Positions 10,331-22,640 of a stretch of 64,000 nt of DNA are shown one piece after another; the first letter of the stretch is position 1, and each line of letters starts with the position of its first letter. The notes under the pieces are model-generated. The model worked only from the letters and a program-made list of their open reading frames with translations. It was not told the DNA's origin and made no database searches. Source of the DNA: Craterostigma plantagineum (Eukaryota; Streptophyta; Magnoliopsida; Lamiales; Linderniaceae). The DNA is taken from positions 558,001 through 622,000 of the forward strand of contig JAPQWV010000328.1 of NCBI GenBank assembly GCA_027422505.1, in the 5' to 3' direction. The position numbers and the translations under genes were made by a program.

Positions 10331-13300
10331 TCAAATTAGAGAGCTTTAGGTACCCACTTGTAAATGGGTCCTCTCAGATTAGCAGATGTAGATTTTGGTT
10401 CAGATATGGTTCATAGATTAGTGCTAGTAGTAGCTTTAACAACCCAAGTCAACTTCGAAGAAGATGTGGGTTTTCTCTTTGTAGAAGACTTGCCCTTTTT
10501 GGCTTTCGCCTTTTTAGGTGGAGATTTAGGAACCCATTTAGGTTGAACCTGGCATGGAAGATTAATTTCAGCACGGACAAATACTTTGGTAGGCTCGAGC
10601 GTGGAAAAGATCTTTTCATAGGATAGTCTCCTAAGGTGCTTGAGGGATTAGATCTTTACAGGATACCTTAAGTGAAAACACGCATGAATAGCACTATAAG
10701 CCTTCTTAACGGCTGGATATGTTTCCTATGACTCATCCTAGATGCATTTGTTTTCGGATGAGAGTTTTTTATTGTAGAAGAAGAGCCTATTTAATGTTAG
10801 TGCTTCTAAAAGTGGTATTTTTAAGGAGCAAGTAGAAGCAATTATTTTGAGAGAAGAAACAAATCTTTTATTTCTACGAGTGTCATTTCTTTTTACAGAA
10901 GAAGGTGATAAGCTTGGAATTTTAACATCTAGAGACTCTTTTATATCTAAGCTAAACAGTCTCGCCTTCGGTTTCTCTAGCTTCTTGACTACACTCCCTG
11001 TAAACGTAGTGAAAACCGGGTTAGTGATAGGATTTTTAAAAACATTATTCTTCGATTTTTGTTCTTAAAGGTGATTTTTCTTTCTTCACGCTTTTCAAAA
11101 TAACTTTATCTTGTGAGGGAGATGCGTGAGAAATGGTTTGGGATAAAGAGGAAGCTTTGAGATTTTCCATCTCTTTTCGGAACCTTTTGCTTTTCCGCTT
11201 CAAAATTCTCTCGTTCTTTTGCTAAGGTGGCTCTTAACCCTTCAGTTTTCCTAACAACAGGGGGTATATAAAGAGAATTTTCATAATGGTGGTTTGGCAC
11301 TTCCTCAGATTTAGAACGATTCGGGAGTACAAATTGATTCAAAGCTCCAGCCCTTAAGAAGTTCCCTAGTTTGGTCACTTTGATTCAATTCGGTGTAAGA
11401 AAAGGGAATTTCAGCCATAGTCTTGGCTTTTCTCTTGGCTTATTCTAAAGCATCTATTTCTTTTGCGTTAGTAAAATCCATAAGATTTGTTAGTCCTAAA
11501 CCCATGTACTTGACATCGTAAAGTTGTTTGCAGTCAACTTTCGTCAAGCAACGTGGACTATCAAAGCCTAAGCCAAACTTATAATCATAAAATTCAAGTT
11601 CTTGGGCTGGTTCAAAAATATAGTCTGATCACTTTGATCCCTTTTTACAAGAAGATCTTCTAATTTCTTAAGCTTGGAGTATAGTCTCTTACGTTCGTCG
11701 CTGAGAGCGTAGTTGTTTCCACCGTTAGTTTGGCGGATTTACAAACATCTAGTTCTGTAACTAGTTCACTAACTTTTGTATTGGATTTAACTAATTGGTC
11801 TTCTAAGTTAGTGACCTTAGTAGAAGTATCTACTAACCCACAATTGAGGCTGGCTTTCTCGTTGAGGTTCCTAACCAGGCAATTGTAGTTATTCTCAAGC
11901 CTGTCTTCTAAATCTTTTACAATCGTCCTATGTTTCTCTAAGGAAATATACTTAGTCCCGCTAATAATTGGACCCTTGGATAGTTCTTCTACTTTGACAC
12001 TAGAGATCCTAAGTTCAGCCTCGAGACTAGCTATTCTTTCCTGAGACTTAGATAATTCCTTTTCAACTTCCTTTAAACTTTTCTGCTCACGTTTCGTGTT
12101 AGTGTATGCTTGTTGATACGATTCTAACATGGTCAATAGTGTAGGAGAGACTACCTCCTGTGATGGTTCGGATCGCCCGTTTGATTTGAGATTTCAGCAT
12201 CTGAGTTTTCGTCCAAGCGAGCCATGAGGGCTAGATTCTCCTCTTCAGAGCTTGATGTGTCTTCGAGCCAGTGGTCTTGCTCAGCCATCAGAGCTACTCT
12301 AGCCTCTTTGTGCTTTGTGAGTTGAAGTTTCCTAGAGTAGTAATTGACATCGTTCTTCTTTGGGAGAGTGCACTCCCTAGCATAGTGACCTGATTTCGCG
12401 CAGTTAAAGCACTCGTTCAGCTCTTTGGCATTCTTGACTTCGGAGGTCTTAGGTCCACGTTCTTTGTTCTTTGAGCTTGAAGTCCGAAGTCGGTTGGCTG
12501 ATGATGAGGACTTTTTCTTGAAGTATTGCTTGCTCATAATTTTTCCAATTAGAGCCAACTGCTTTCCTAGCGCTTTTATATTTGGCTCCACGTCTGTGTC
12601 TGATTCATCTTCCAACTCTGAAGGAGTGGGAGGCCTGATGATCTTCTCTTTCTTTGGCTTTGAACCCGTTTTTCTGAGATAGGGCAACTGTGTCTTCGAT
12701 CAGCTTGCCCTTCTGTTCCTTCTGAATTTCGCTTACGTCTTCCTCGTGCAATGCGAGATTATCGAACATGGCATGGATATCCAACTCCTCGAGATCTCTG
12801 TTTTGTATTATCTGAGTAGATATCTTCTTCCGTTCTGAGGGGAGAGAAATAGAAATCTGATGTTCGTCTCCATGTTCGTCTTGGTGATTTCTTTTTACTC
12901 ATCTTATTGAGAAGTGTGAGGTATCTCTGATACAGATCATGTAACCCTCCTCTGGTTTTGCTCTGAAGGAGTCGTAAGCCGTGAGAATGTTTGCCTTCTT
13001 GGCCTTGATGCCCACTTCCGTTCTTTGCATCATTTGATACAGTTCATCCCACATTCCTTTAGCCGTTGGAAGGCTGTCTATTTCTGTAGATGTAACTTGG
13101 GTTGCCTTGCATGGGTATGTTCTTAGCTATCAGATCAGCCTTAGTATCAGTCCTTTCTTCAGCCGTGTTAGGGTCATATCTTCACTGGTTTTTTATCCAG
13201 ATAATATGAAGTGATGAATTTGGGAACTTGTATAGTTCACACCACACTCTTTGGCTCTACCCATGACCGATTCCCGAAATTCCTTTCTGGATATTCCTCA

Positions 13301-13799
13301 ATATCTGACTATTCACAGAACGTGAGAAGCAGATGATTAATCATCTACTTCTGGAACAAGTGGGAGGCTCGCACGACAAGGTATTAGCTCAGGGGTTACA
13401 ACTTCCCCCCATGACCTACTCCCCAACGTAGAGTAGCTAGATAGCTTTTCAGACCTATTGCCGATACTAATTAGCACTCCAAAATTTGGGACAGAACTAA
13501 AGCATTGGGTTGAAGTCTGCTTTGGCGTCAAGGTAATAGCTATGAATAGTCATCGAATTCGGCTTTCTGGATGTAGATGATGATATCTATTCCATAGGCT
13601 CTGTCAGTCGTCTAGTAGCGAGAATAGGAGGATTGGCTGCGTTGTCGCCAGTTACGTTAACCCAGAACTGAGCTGGACCTTCCTTAAGTGACTGAAGAAA
13701 ATCATCTGCCTGATTAAGGAAGCAGCTTCGCCAGACAGTGCATTCGCCGTGTTTTAAGATTGGCGGACGATTGTCATTTCCAGGTGAGTAAGCATCCAT
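10331..13799 (-). pseudogene. Copia A gag with CCHC knuckle and long coiled-coil spacer
   Basis: Gag packages element RNA. The start at 13799 (MDAYSPGNDNR) follows the leader. A copia gag core word, LYQRYLTLLNKMSKKK, is near 12930. A perfect CX2CX4HX4C knuckle (CFNCAKSGHYAREC) lies at 12370-12411, in the 178-residue open frame 12687-12151. Downstream, 12136-11660 is a Leu/Glu/Lys-rich coiled coil containing YNCLVRNLNEKASLNC, which copia D shares. The spacer 11378-10340 is degraded but keeps WVPK-like words just before the protease. Frameshifts separate the pieces, and the region 13300-12690 is only patchily readable. Confidence 0.75.
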
Positions 13800-14858
13800 T
13801 GATTATTTGTAGAGTTGATGCAGGATCTTCGTTTGTTGTTTTGATGGATGAATTTCGGTGTAACTGCTTCACAAATGGCAGATTTGTTAGTAGTGTTTGA
13901 TTCGAAAGTAATCGAGAATTATTTTTAATTCAATCTTTAAAGTTTGATCAAAAATACTTTCTTCGAAATAAAATGTGTTACTGCTTTCGCGCGATAAGTA
14001 TAGTTGGCAAACATTTATCGAGGGAGAAAAATTTGCTTCAAATCTTTCGGTCGAAAAACTTTTCTAGTGCGTGAATTATTTCGATCGTTAAGAAAAAGTC
14101 CTGTTAGTAAGTTTCTCGCTGAGCCAAAATAAATTGGTTGACAGAAAAGTTTTACGAGCGCAAATGATTTTTCGCTTGGTCAAACTTGAAAGTCTGACTG
14201 AGAAAGTTTTTCGATGGAAAATTTTACGCGTGCAAATCTATAATAAATCTATCGAAAAAAATTCTCGCTGAATAACGCTCGTGAAATTTTTCGCGTAAAT
14301 CGCTCTTAGCAGCAACGACTTCTGTTCCTAATTCGTACTCTAATTGAGCAAAATTTCTCGCATAGAGTTTTTCGATGGAGAAATTAATTTCGATCGAAGA
14401 CTTAGCGAGAAAAATTGGAATGTAACAGTTAAACACAAATACGATTTAGACACAGATTCAAGCAGAAACGGCAAATTAGGTAGTGAATTGCAGGTAATTG
14501 CTCGAATCTATATGCTTAACATGCACGAACAGACAATTAAACATGTTATGAAGCAAAACATTGCAGATTTAAGAAAAATCAACGCAATTTCATCATGTTC
14601 AATCGCAAACAGTAACTAAAGTAGAATAAAAAATCGCTCAAATTCAGTGTTTTAATTTGACACCGATGGAATCACAAATGATTTCTAACACTATTGCGAG
14701 CATATATACATCAAAATTATTTCAAATAAGCATAGAATTGATCCATTAGATCGAAATCCCAGTTTCGCGCCAAAAAGATCTTCGAGTGATCGAGAAACTT
14801 TTCAAAATTCAATTTCGATCTAAATCTAACAATTCATCTTCAAAACAGATACAAATCT
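13800..14858 (-). other. Copia A untranslated leader with iterated TCGATCG-type words
   Basis: About 1.06 kb lies between the PBS and the gag start, with no convincing ORF. It carries many copies of TTTTCG and CGATCGAAA-like words on either strand, scattered in AT-rich DNA without a fixed period. The same kind of sequence occurs at 61330-62680. Confidence 0.7.
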
Positions 14859-14870
14859 GCTCTGATACCA
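14859..14870 (-). other. Primer binding site of copia A, tRNA-iMet type
   Basis: GCTCTGATACCA on the plus strand is the exact complement of TGGTATCAGAGC, the 12-base initiator tRNA-Met site. It sits two bases from the LTR end (CTTAACA on the minus strand), which fixes orientation and the LTR boundary. Confidence 0.93.
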
Positions 14871-14872
14871 AT

Positions 14873-15043
14873 TGTTAAGATTGAGTTTCGATCGAAAACC
14901 TTCCATTGATGAACTCCAGAGAGAACTTTGTAATGTGAGAAAGTATTTGATGTTTCTCTCTCTAGAATTTAATTCTCAAGCCTTTCAGATCAAATTCTAA
15001 AACTTTCTCTATTAAGCACAATGTGTGTACAAGTATCTATACC
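14873..15043 (-). repeat. Copia A 5' LTR, PBS-proximal part
   Basis: On the minus strand the LTR ends CAATCTTAACA at 14873. It is interrupted at 15043 by the Tat-like element, whose TSD ATACC occupies 15039-15043. The rest of the LTR resumes at 28928. Confidence 0.75.
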
Positions 15044-15777
15044 TGATATAGACTAAAATAAATGGGCTGAAAAAGAAAGACAAGAAGAGGATCGTCAGGC
15101 CCAATATAAAGGCAAAAGGGCTAAAGACAAAAGCTGTGACTGACGCGACTGAGGGGACAAAAGTTGTGACTGACGCGACAAAGCTGTGACTGACATACCA
15201 CTTACTAGTTATCCCAGAGGGTCTTATCACCAAGGAATCCTAGGGCCGTTGGGAGCTTCTATAAAAGAGGACTTAGTAATTTCACAAGGCATCATCATTC
15301 TTACACTTTTTCATACACAAAAAACCTCTCAGCTGTAGTGTTGTTTATTTTTTTCATGTTCTTGTGAGAGAAAAAAAGAGAAAAAAGGTGTTGTGAGTGT
15401 GTAAATTCAGAAGGTGATAATAAAACGTGAATGCGCCCTGTGGACGTAGGATTCTAAACAATCCGAACCACGTAATCTCTCTCTCTCTCTCTCTCTTTAC
15501 ATCTTTATTATACACCATCTACGTTATATCACATGCACAACTGGGTCTGCACCGTTCGCGGACCTCAAAATACCCATATCCCTGTTATGTCCCTTTCACA
15601 TCCCGAATGTCCCAGCACGTACCCAATGTCCCAAACACGTCCCATAACATGTCCCATTCAGTTTCTTACCCATAAGCACCTTACGCACGACCCAAAGCTT
15701 TGAGATATTAAACCTACCGCTATATAAATTTCCCCGAACCACTTATAAATGTTGTTGATTGGGATAGCCCCATATCG
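15044..15777 (+). repeat. 5' LTR of Tat-like element
   Basis: It starts TGATATAGACT and ends CCCCATATCG (the right LTR ends CCCCATATCA). It contains three close copies of AAGCTGTGACTGACGCGAC (about 15130-15190), a TATA box at 15260, and a CT microsatellite near 15477. By eye about nine positions in ten match the right LTR, so the insertion is not recent. Confidence 0.9.
15260..15267 (+). promoter_or_regulatory. TATA box of Tat-like 5' LTR
   Basis: TATAAAAG is preserved at the equivalent place in the right LTR (28397). This supports plus-strand transcription of the element. Confidence 0.65.
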
Positions 15778-15779
15778 AA

Positions 15780-15796
15780 TGGTGCCGTCTGTGGGA
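15780..15796 (+). other. Primer binding site of Tat-like element
   Basis: TGGTGCCGTCTGTGGGA begins two bases after the LTR. It resembles the TGGCGCCGTCTGTGGGA-type sites that I associate with Tat-lineage elements. The tRNA species is not certain from sequence alone. Confidence 0.7.
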
Positions 15797-15953
15797 AAAT
15801 TCAGAAATGAAGGCGTTGTGATTTTGCCTATATTGTGCGAAGCTGTGCCTAACGTCTTTTATTTCCTCTTTCTTTTCCTTATTTTTGCTGGGACGAGACG
15901 AAACAATCGAAAAGTCAATAAGGCTTCCTTACGAAAGAACATAGATCCACAGT

Positions 15954-16640
15954 TTGTGGAACCCACTGAATATAACCGCCTGGAGCAGACACCATCCTAG
16001 TACCCACCTCCATGATTCTAACATCCTAGTCGAAATGAACCGCGGAGGAGGACCTCCAGAAACTGCCAAACGTGTTGAGGAATGGCCGAAAGATGAAACG
16101 CAGGCCCGAGATGATGGAGATAAGCAAAAGGGCACAGATGAATCTTAAAGGGATCTCAGAACACCCAGGCAAACCTCCACAAGTCTCGCTAGTGAGCTAC
16201 TCGAAAAAACGAAGGGAGCTGGGAGCTCCAAGAGAAGGAAAAACGATGAGCCACGCTCGGGAAAATGGGAAGCCAATTCCACGGCCTCACCACAGGGATC
16301 CCTGGGAATCTCCGCTAGGAATCCTACAGAGATTCACACCACTATGCAAATCCAAAGACATTCTGACATCAGCCTGGGAACCTCCCGTGATGAGGAGGCC
16401 CTTAGCCGGAACTCCATGACCTCTAAATTTCATTGTCATTTATATACCATGAAAATATGACCACCATACTAACAAATGTTGTCACTTGAAGGATAAAATC
16501 GAATGACTCATTCGAGCGGCAAATCTGAGGGAGTTCATTGATCATGGCCTCGAGCAAGATCCGAAGGTAGTTGGGGAAGAGTCTGTAGGAACTGTGCCAA
16601 ATAAAGGCAGACAACGTTCACCTCTCCAGATAGGGGCCAA
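15954..16640 (+). pseudogene. Tat-like gag remnant with zinc-knuckle segment (copy 1)
   Basis: After the PBS there is a basic, Pro/Arg-rich reading (15954-16420) that could be the gag N-terminus, though I cannot place it firmly. From 16460 the frame reads HHTNKCCHLKDKIE, a stop, then LIRAANLREFIDHG. This is the Tat gag zinc-knuckle tail, in which HT-x-C-x-LKDxIE is followed by LIRxGxLxxFI. It ends near GTVPNKGRQ at about 16592. The capsid-coding stretch expected between the two parts is missing or unreadable. Related copies follow at 21838 and 23098. Confidence 0.6.
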
Positions 16641-16738
16641 TTCCAGTCAGGACCCATGTCCTTGTCATAGTAGGAGCGCGAGGCACTGTGGACTCCCATG
16701 TCCAACAGAGCCCGAATCATGCACATGAGCATTTGAAG

Positions 16739-17213
16739 GACTTAGAGGCCCAGCTCCGCAATGGCACGTGAAGGCCCTAGGGACCTAAAAGCCAGCTCAC
16801 TGCTAGCACGTGAAGGCCCTAGGGACCTAAAAGCCTAGTTCCGCATTGGCAAGAAGACCCAAAGCTCCGTATTCGGGACCTAAAAGCCCAGCTCCGCACT
16901 GGCATGAGGACCCGAAGTTCCGCCCTCGGGACCTAAAAGCCCAGCTCCTCGCTGGCAAGAAGACCCGAAGCTCCGCCTTTGGGACCTAAAAGCCCAACTT
17001 CGTGCTGGCAAGAAAACCCGAAGCTCCGCCTTCGGGACCTAAAAGACCAGCTTCGAGCTGGCATGAAGGCACGTGAAAATCCGTATGACCTAAATGTCAG
17101 CTCCGCACTGACGTCCAAAGATTCACTAGAGATACTTGCCGAGCTCCGCTGGTACGCGGAGATCCGTGGGACCTAGAGGCTAGCTCTGCGCTGCCGTTGG
17201 AAAATCCGCGAGA
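16739..17213 (+). repeat. 53-bp minisatellite, left block
   Basis: Units beginning GGGACCTAAAAGCC start at 16875, 16928, 16981 and 17034, an exact 53-bp period, with looser units on both sides. Each unit contains GAAGCTCCGCCTTC, a 5-bp stem (GAAG[G]/CTTC type) around CTCCGC, and an AGCTCCGCACTGG word. The block is cut at 17213 by the solo LTR and resumes at 21147. Confidence 0.85.
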
Positions 17214-17218
17214 GAGAC

Positions 17219-20200
17219 TGTCGCGACCCTAGCCATCACCACCATATCTAACGTCATCCTAAGTGCCTAACGATGTTTTTAAGTGAAGGAACTGGGGAAA
17301 TGCATATGAAATTTTTTATTTTTCATTTACATAACGGGACATTGTCCATTACATGCCAAAAGGAAACTTCCAAGGCAAAAGAATTTCTTGAGTTCTAGAT
17401 ACATGCTAATCCTAACTTGGAATCACTCGCGACGGTTGCGATGGCACAGCAAAAGCTCCTATGCGCCCGGCCTCACAGGTCGTCATCCATACACACACGT
17501 CCACCACAAAAGATGCTCGGAAGTTTCAAAAGATCGGCCTTGCCAGGTAGGCAATCACGTACCGTGATCGTATGTACCTACAACAAATAACATAAACGAA
17601 TGAGCCGCCGTGGCTCCAGTAAGTAGAAATTTATGCATGTATGCACGTGTCACTCCCCCGCAATGGCAAACCACGCCGATGCATATAACACTCGCAATCG
17701 ATCCGCGTCGATGCATATAACACTCGTACTAAGGTACTCAGGGCCCTCGGCTAATCTCACTATGCACCACAATGAGCTCACGTCCATCAAGGACAATACG
17801 ACAGCGGTTCACGCTGGATGGCCATACACTAGGATGCACATCGTTCCCTAGGTCGCCATATGTGCCCGGTCGTCCCCGAATGTCCGGCGGTCGCTCACGC
17901 TGGTAGCCCACGCTGACGTTGCCTACACCAGGGTTCTACCCTGTGTCGCTTATACCCTCAGGTCGCACCCTCCAGGTCGGTCCCTACCGCCACGGGCATT
18001 GCCCAATCATATCATAAACATATATATACACGGCCCTTTCGCCAACGGGCATTGCCCTAATATATTTCATTACATGTACAATAATAATAATAATATATGT
18101 ATACGGCCCTTTTGCCAACGGGTCTCTGCCCAAATCATAATCCATATACATATACATTCTTACATAATATTACGACGACGCTGAACGCCGCCCTGGTAGC
18201 ATAGTGGACAGCCTTTGACTCAACCGCAAGTCGACAATACATGCCCATAGCGGCAATGTATCCATCGCTTTCAAGCGATACATCATATATATGCATACTC
18301 GACTCATACAACCCTCCCGCATATGATCGTGTATGCAAGTAAGTATGAAATGCAAACTCCAAACATGCTTACCGTATGAAAACATATCAGTTAAGTCACG
18401 TAAACATGAAATCATAGAGGCACGTAGTCACATAAAGCCGGTAGATGCAAACAGGTTATGTGTTGTAGTTGGATTTCTACTTACATGTCGTCCGTGGATT
18501 ACCTACTACTTGATCCGGCGAGACTCTTAGACGTCGACCTTAGCATAAAAATAATATAGTCAGTACTCTATCTAAATTACTTGACTAGCTAAGATCTCGA
18601 ATTTCCTAACTGTTGAAATATTATTTCCTAAGTCGTGATTTGCGATATATACTTAAGTTGTGAGCTAATTTTAGACTTAGGGTTCGTGAAATTTGAACAA
18701 CTCACGAACTAACTTGGCTCTTTTGCATAAGCAATTTTACACCAATATAGGTCCGCGAACTTATAGTTTGTGAAGCTTGTGCAATTCGTGGAGTATATTC
18801 AAATACACTTCGCCAAGTTCATTGGGTTCGTGAAGTCCGATTCGCGAAGTGCTTCTGAATCCATCGAGTTGATCGTCACACTTCGCGAACTTCCTCAGTT
18901 CGCGAAGTCTCTCATTACTACCGAGTTCGCGAACTTCTTTGTTCGCCAAGTTTACTTTGCTAAGTACCTATATCCAACTCGTGACATGAGTCGCCAAGCT
19001 ACATCATTCGCGAAGTGCCCTTTAATTCGCGAAGCTTGCCTAACTCGTGGCGTTTCATTGGTTCGAGAACTATATCTTTGCGAACCCATTGTACTTACTT
19101 AGCATTCGCGAACTTACTCAAAAGTTCTATAGTTCGCGAAGTCATCATCCCTATTGAGTTTGCGAACTGCATAATCCACCGGGCTTATTTAGCTCGCGGC
19201 CTTACACTTTGCGCGTCCACTTCGCGAATCCCTTGTTTCTTGAAGTTTCTTAGAGTCCGCAAAGTGTATTTTACCTAGGGTTCGCAAACTAGGGATCGTG
19301 ACTTACCAATCCGCGAAGTCTAATGCGCCATCCTAGCTTCATTCGTGAAGTGCTTGGTTACTTAACCCTAGTTCACCAATTTCTCTAATTCACTAAAATC
19401 CTTAGTTTTTATGCTAAGTTCTTCTTGATTTGGGAACTACTTATGACTCGTATAATTCGTGAAATGATCATCACATACTCCAAGACCTACTTCGCGAACT
19501 CTATCTATCACACTTCTCGATTATCGAATCGTATCCCTCGGCTCATGGTTCATGAAGTTCATGAGTTCCCCAAGTTCGACTTCCACGAATTCGTTATGTG
19601 CTAAATAAATTTCACGAATTCCCTTTTAATTCGTCAACTAGAGTCCGCGGCTTGGATGGAGTACGCTAATCTTGATCGACCCGTGAAGCGTATGCGTTCG
19701 CGAACTAGGGTTCGCAAAATACACTTGATTCGCGAAATTGCCGAGTTCGACAATCTCATTGGATTCGCCAATCTCGCTCAATTTGTGAACCACTCAATTC
19801 GCGAACCTCCAAGTTCACTTCGCGATCCACTCGGCTTCGCAAACCCTTTCAGCCCCCACGTGGTTTGCGACCTTGCATGGAGTTCGCGAACTCTTATAGT
19901 TCGCGAAGTGCGTTGCGTGCCGATGGTTTGCGGTCTCATAGGACCCGCGAAGCTCTCATTCGTGAATCTCGTCCTATGTTTTGCAAAGTTCGCGTTTCAC
20001 GAACTCCCTTACCGCTCATTTCGCGAATCCCCTTTAGCAGCTTTCACGGGATTCGCGATTTCCTCAACCCGCAAAGTTCCCGTGTTGCCAAACGTGTATT
20101 TCCTGAAGTGTCCCGCGTTCCATCTCGAGTTCGCCAAACTAGCCTAGTTCGAGAAACCAATTCGCGACCATTCCTAGTTTTCGAATCTTACACTTTGCGG

Positions 20201-21141
20201 TCCCTAAACAGGTTTAGTACTTTGACTCCCATGGAATCCCGATCAAAAAGTGCCCTTTTTCTCAAGAACGCTATGGAGGTTGTAGGAATCTAAGAACCCT
20301 AAAAGTCAAACCTAATGGTAATACAAGTTTTTGACCGATTAATATGCGCTAACCTCTTAAGTATGCTAATATAGGATTATCGACACCAAAATGCTGTAAA
20401 AATATGCTCTTGATATTAAAAATTCGCACAGCCCTAACCCATGGCATTATCGTGCTTATAGTTCTTTAAAATACACTATTATTTGGACAAAGATGCAAAA
20501 TTAGGGTAAGCAACTCATACCTAGCCCAAGCTTAGGAGAAATATTTTAATCGGCTACCTCTTCGCTTTCTACTTGTGCTTCTAGTTAGTTTCCTTCTCTT
20601 TCGTTAGTTCTCCCCTCTCTTAAGGTTTGAATCGCTTCTTACATGAGTTTTTGGAGATTGAAGTGTTTAGGATAGATATTTTTATCTTGGGTCTTGGTGA
20701 GGAGGCATGTTGTGACGTGAATATCCCCAAAATCAAGGAGCTTGTTTCCTAAAAAATCTCTTAGGGTTTTGGGCCTCAATTATTGTTCTTACTTGGGCCT
20801 TGTAATCTTGGACCACTTATATTGTATTTGGACTAAACATTATAAATTATTTTTGGGCTTAAGTATGGGCTCCATCCTAGTCCAATTGCAACTACAGCCC
20901 AATTTTATCATTAGCTCAATTTCCATAATTCTAATTTCGAAAATCCCTAATTAAATTGGAAGTCACATGGCACAATTTAGATGCACCAATTTCCGCTAAA
21001 TAAATTAAGCGCACATTTTAACATGCAAATTTCACATAATTCACACGAGCACAGAATAATTGCACAAAATGCACATAATTGCATTCAATATTTATGCAAA
21101 TTTATTGGCCTGTATTTACTTACGAGGACCCGGGTGCTACA
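17219..21141 (-). mobile_element. Solo LTR (3923 bp), gypsy Del/Tekay-like, minus strand
   Basis: TSD GAGAC (17214-17218 and 21142-21146) flanks a single LTR. On the minus strand it starts TGTAGCACCCGGG and ends GGGTCGCGACA. No PBS, coding region or second LTR is present, so it is a product of LTR-LTR recombination. Its 3' portion (17219-18480) is closely related to the LTRs ending at 52587 and 36295. Shared words include GCCCGGCCTCACAGGTCGTC and GTACCTACAACA. Its middle carries a TTCGCGAA array. No ORF here is coding; the 163- and 142-residue frames at 19656-20293 are readings of that array. Confidence 0.88.
18760..20190. repeat. Array of TTCGCGAA palindromes in the solo LTR
   Basis: I count at least 14 exact TTCGCGAA octamers, e.g. 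at 18841, 18882, 18899, 19008, 19027, 19221, 19491 and 19730, and many one-mismatch versions. Some extend to the 12-bp palindrome AGTTCGCGAACT. Spacing is irregular, from about 15 to 270 bp, so it is not a tandem repeat. Confidence 0.88.
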
Positions 21142-21146
21142 GAGAC

Positions 21147-22640
21147 AAGCCTAGCTCTACGCCTGGGGATCTGCGGGAGATCAACATGAAGATCCTCGGG
21201 AGACTTCCCGTGATAAGAAGGCTCTTAGCCGGGACCTTCAGGCGAAATAGAGAGGCCCATCCAAGCCGTTGCATTAAAGGAGTCTGTCCGAGGACCCGTT
21301 CTAGATTCCAGAGCAAAAGAGTGCCACCATCACTTAAGGCCCCTATGCTCATTATAGTGGGAGGTCCTCGTGGAGAAGATTCCAAACGAGCTAGACACGC
21401 GCTAGAACGATCGAAGTAAGACATCAGTTCCGTGTTGACATACAAAGATGCTCAGGAGACTAGCTCCTGCGCTGACAAGAAGACCGGAGCTCCGCTCTGG
21501 AAAAAGACTTGAAATCCCGACTCTACGTTAGCACGAAGGCATGAGTTTCCTATTCAAGACCTTAGGGGTCAGCTCCACAGATGGAGACGATACGGGATCT
21601 CGAAGCCCACTTCTACGCTCAAATGGCGACACAATTTCTACACCAGAAGTTCCATACCATGTTCCGTGCCGGAAATGAAGATTGATCTGTGCCGAGCTCC
21701 TCGCTAGCATGTGAAGTCCGTTATATTGGATCTCCAAACCCGCTGAACCCAACTCCGTGTTGGTATGGAGACAAGGAAGCCAAGCTCCATGCCAGAGGAT
21801 CTGTGGGTGATAAACATCAAAATCCACGGGGGACATCCCATGATGATAAGGCTCTTAGCCGGGCTTCAGGGCCATCTAAATTCATTCTCCACTATGTATT
21901 ATTCCTATCATAACGAGTATGTGCACCACGTAACAATTGTTATTATTTGAAGGATATGATTGAGATGTTTATCCCTGGACACCTCAAAAAGGTGTTAGCC
22001 GCAGTAGCGAATGTGATTCAAAGGTGATCGATAAGGAGTCCTAGGGATCTATGTAGCATGAAAGACTTAAAGGCCAGCTCGTATGAGGATCCGCGGGACC
22101 TCAACCAGCTCCGTGTTGGTATACGAAGATCCTCAGGAGATCCAGTCCTACCCTGTGCGAAGGTCCCCAGGACCAAAGGTCCAGCTTTGCACTGTCCATA
22201 AGCCCCACTCCTCGCTGGCTTGAGAAGACACAACCATCCAATGGTGATCTTCAGAGACCAGCTCCGCTGGTTAGGACCTGTGACCCTAGCTTTCCAATGG
22301 CATACGAAAACCACCAAAGGGAATTTACGAAGACCAGCTCCGCTAGAAACAGAGACACGAACTATGAGTTCGGAATCTCCAAGTCCTGCACCTCGTTTGC
22401 ATACGAAAGTTTGCCTTTGGGGACCTCCAAACCAGCCTCATCCGAGAACAGGAATGTCCAAGTGTACGCCATTAGGATCTATATACTAGCTAGATACGAA
22501 GACCAAGTTTATTTAATTGGGACCTATGAGCGTGCTCCACTATGATGGTAAAGCACCGATCCTCCCATTAGAGATATATTATGTCAACTCCACGCTGGTA
22601 TAAAGGATCCGAGATGCTCCCATGTGAAGATCCTTTTCAC
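21147..22640 (+). repeat. Diverged minisatellite, right block
   Basis: Looser copies of the 53-bp-type unit (CAGCTCCGCxCTGG, GACCTxxAGG, GAAGAC words) continue after the solo LTR with irregular length. The gag segment at 21838-21990 is embedded in it. The stretch 22640-23090 has no feature I can name. Confidence 0.6.
21838..21990 (+). pseudogene. Tat-like gag zinc-knuckle segment (copy 2)
   Basis: It begins with a word shared with 16385, 21208 and 23098 (GATAAGGCTCTTAGCCGG type). It then reads APRNNCYYLKDMIEMFIPGHLKKV, broken here after 20 residues for length: APRNNCYYLKDMIEM then FIPGHLKKV. This is the knuckle-to-LKDxIE tail of Tat gag. It is a fragment only. Confidence 0.6.

Noticed and set aside
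14859..14870. tRNA gene fragment at the tRNA-Met match
   Set aside because: Only the 12-base primer complement is present, placed exactly at an LTR edge. The same holds at 7850 and 52571.
19656..20293. 163- and 142-codon overlapping frames
   Set aside because: They run through the TTCGCGAA array, whose words avoid stops; no family resemblance.
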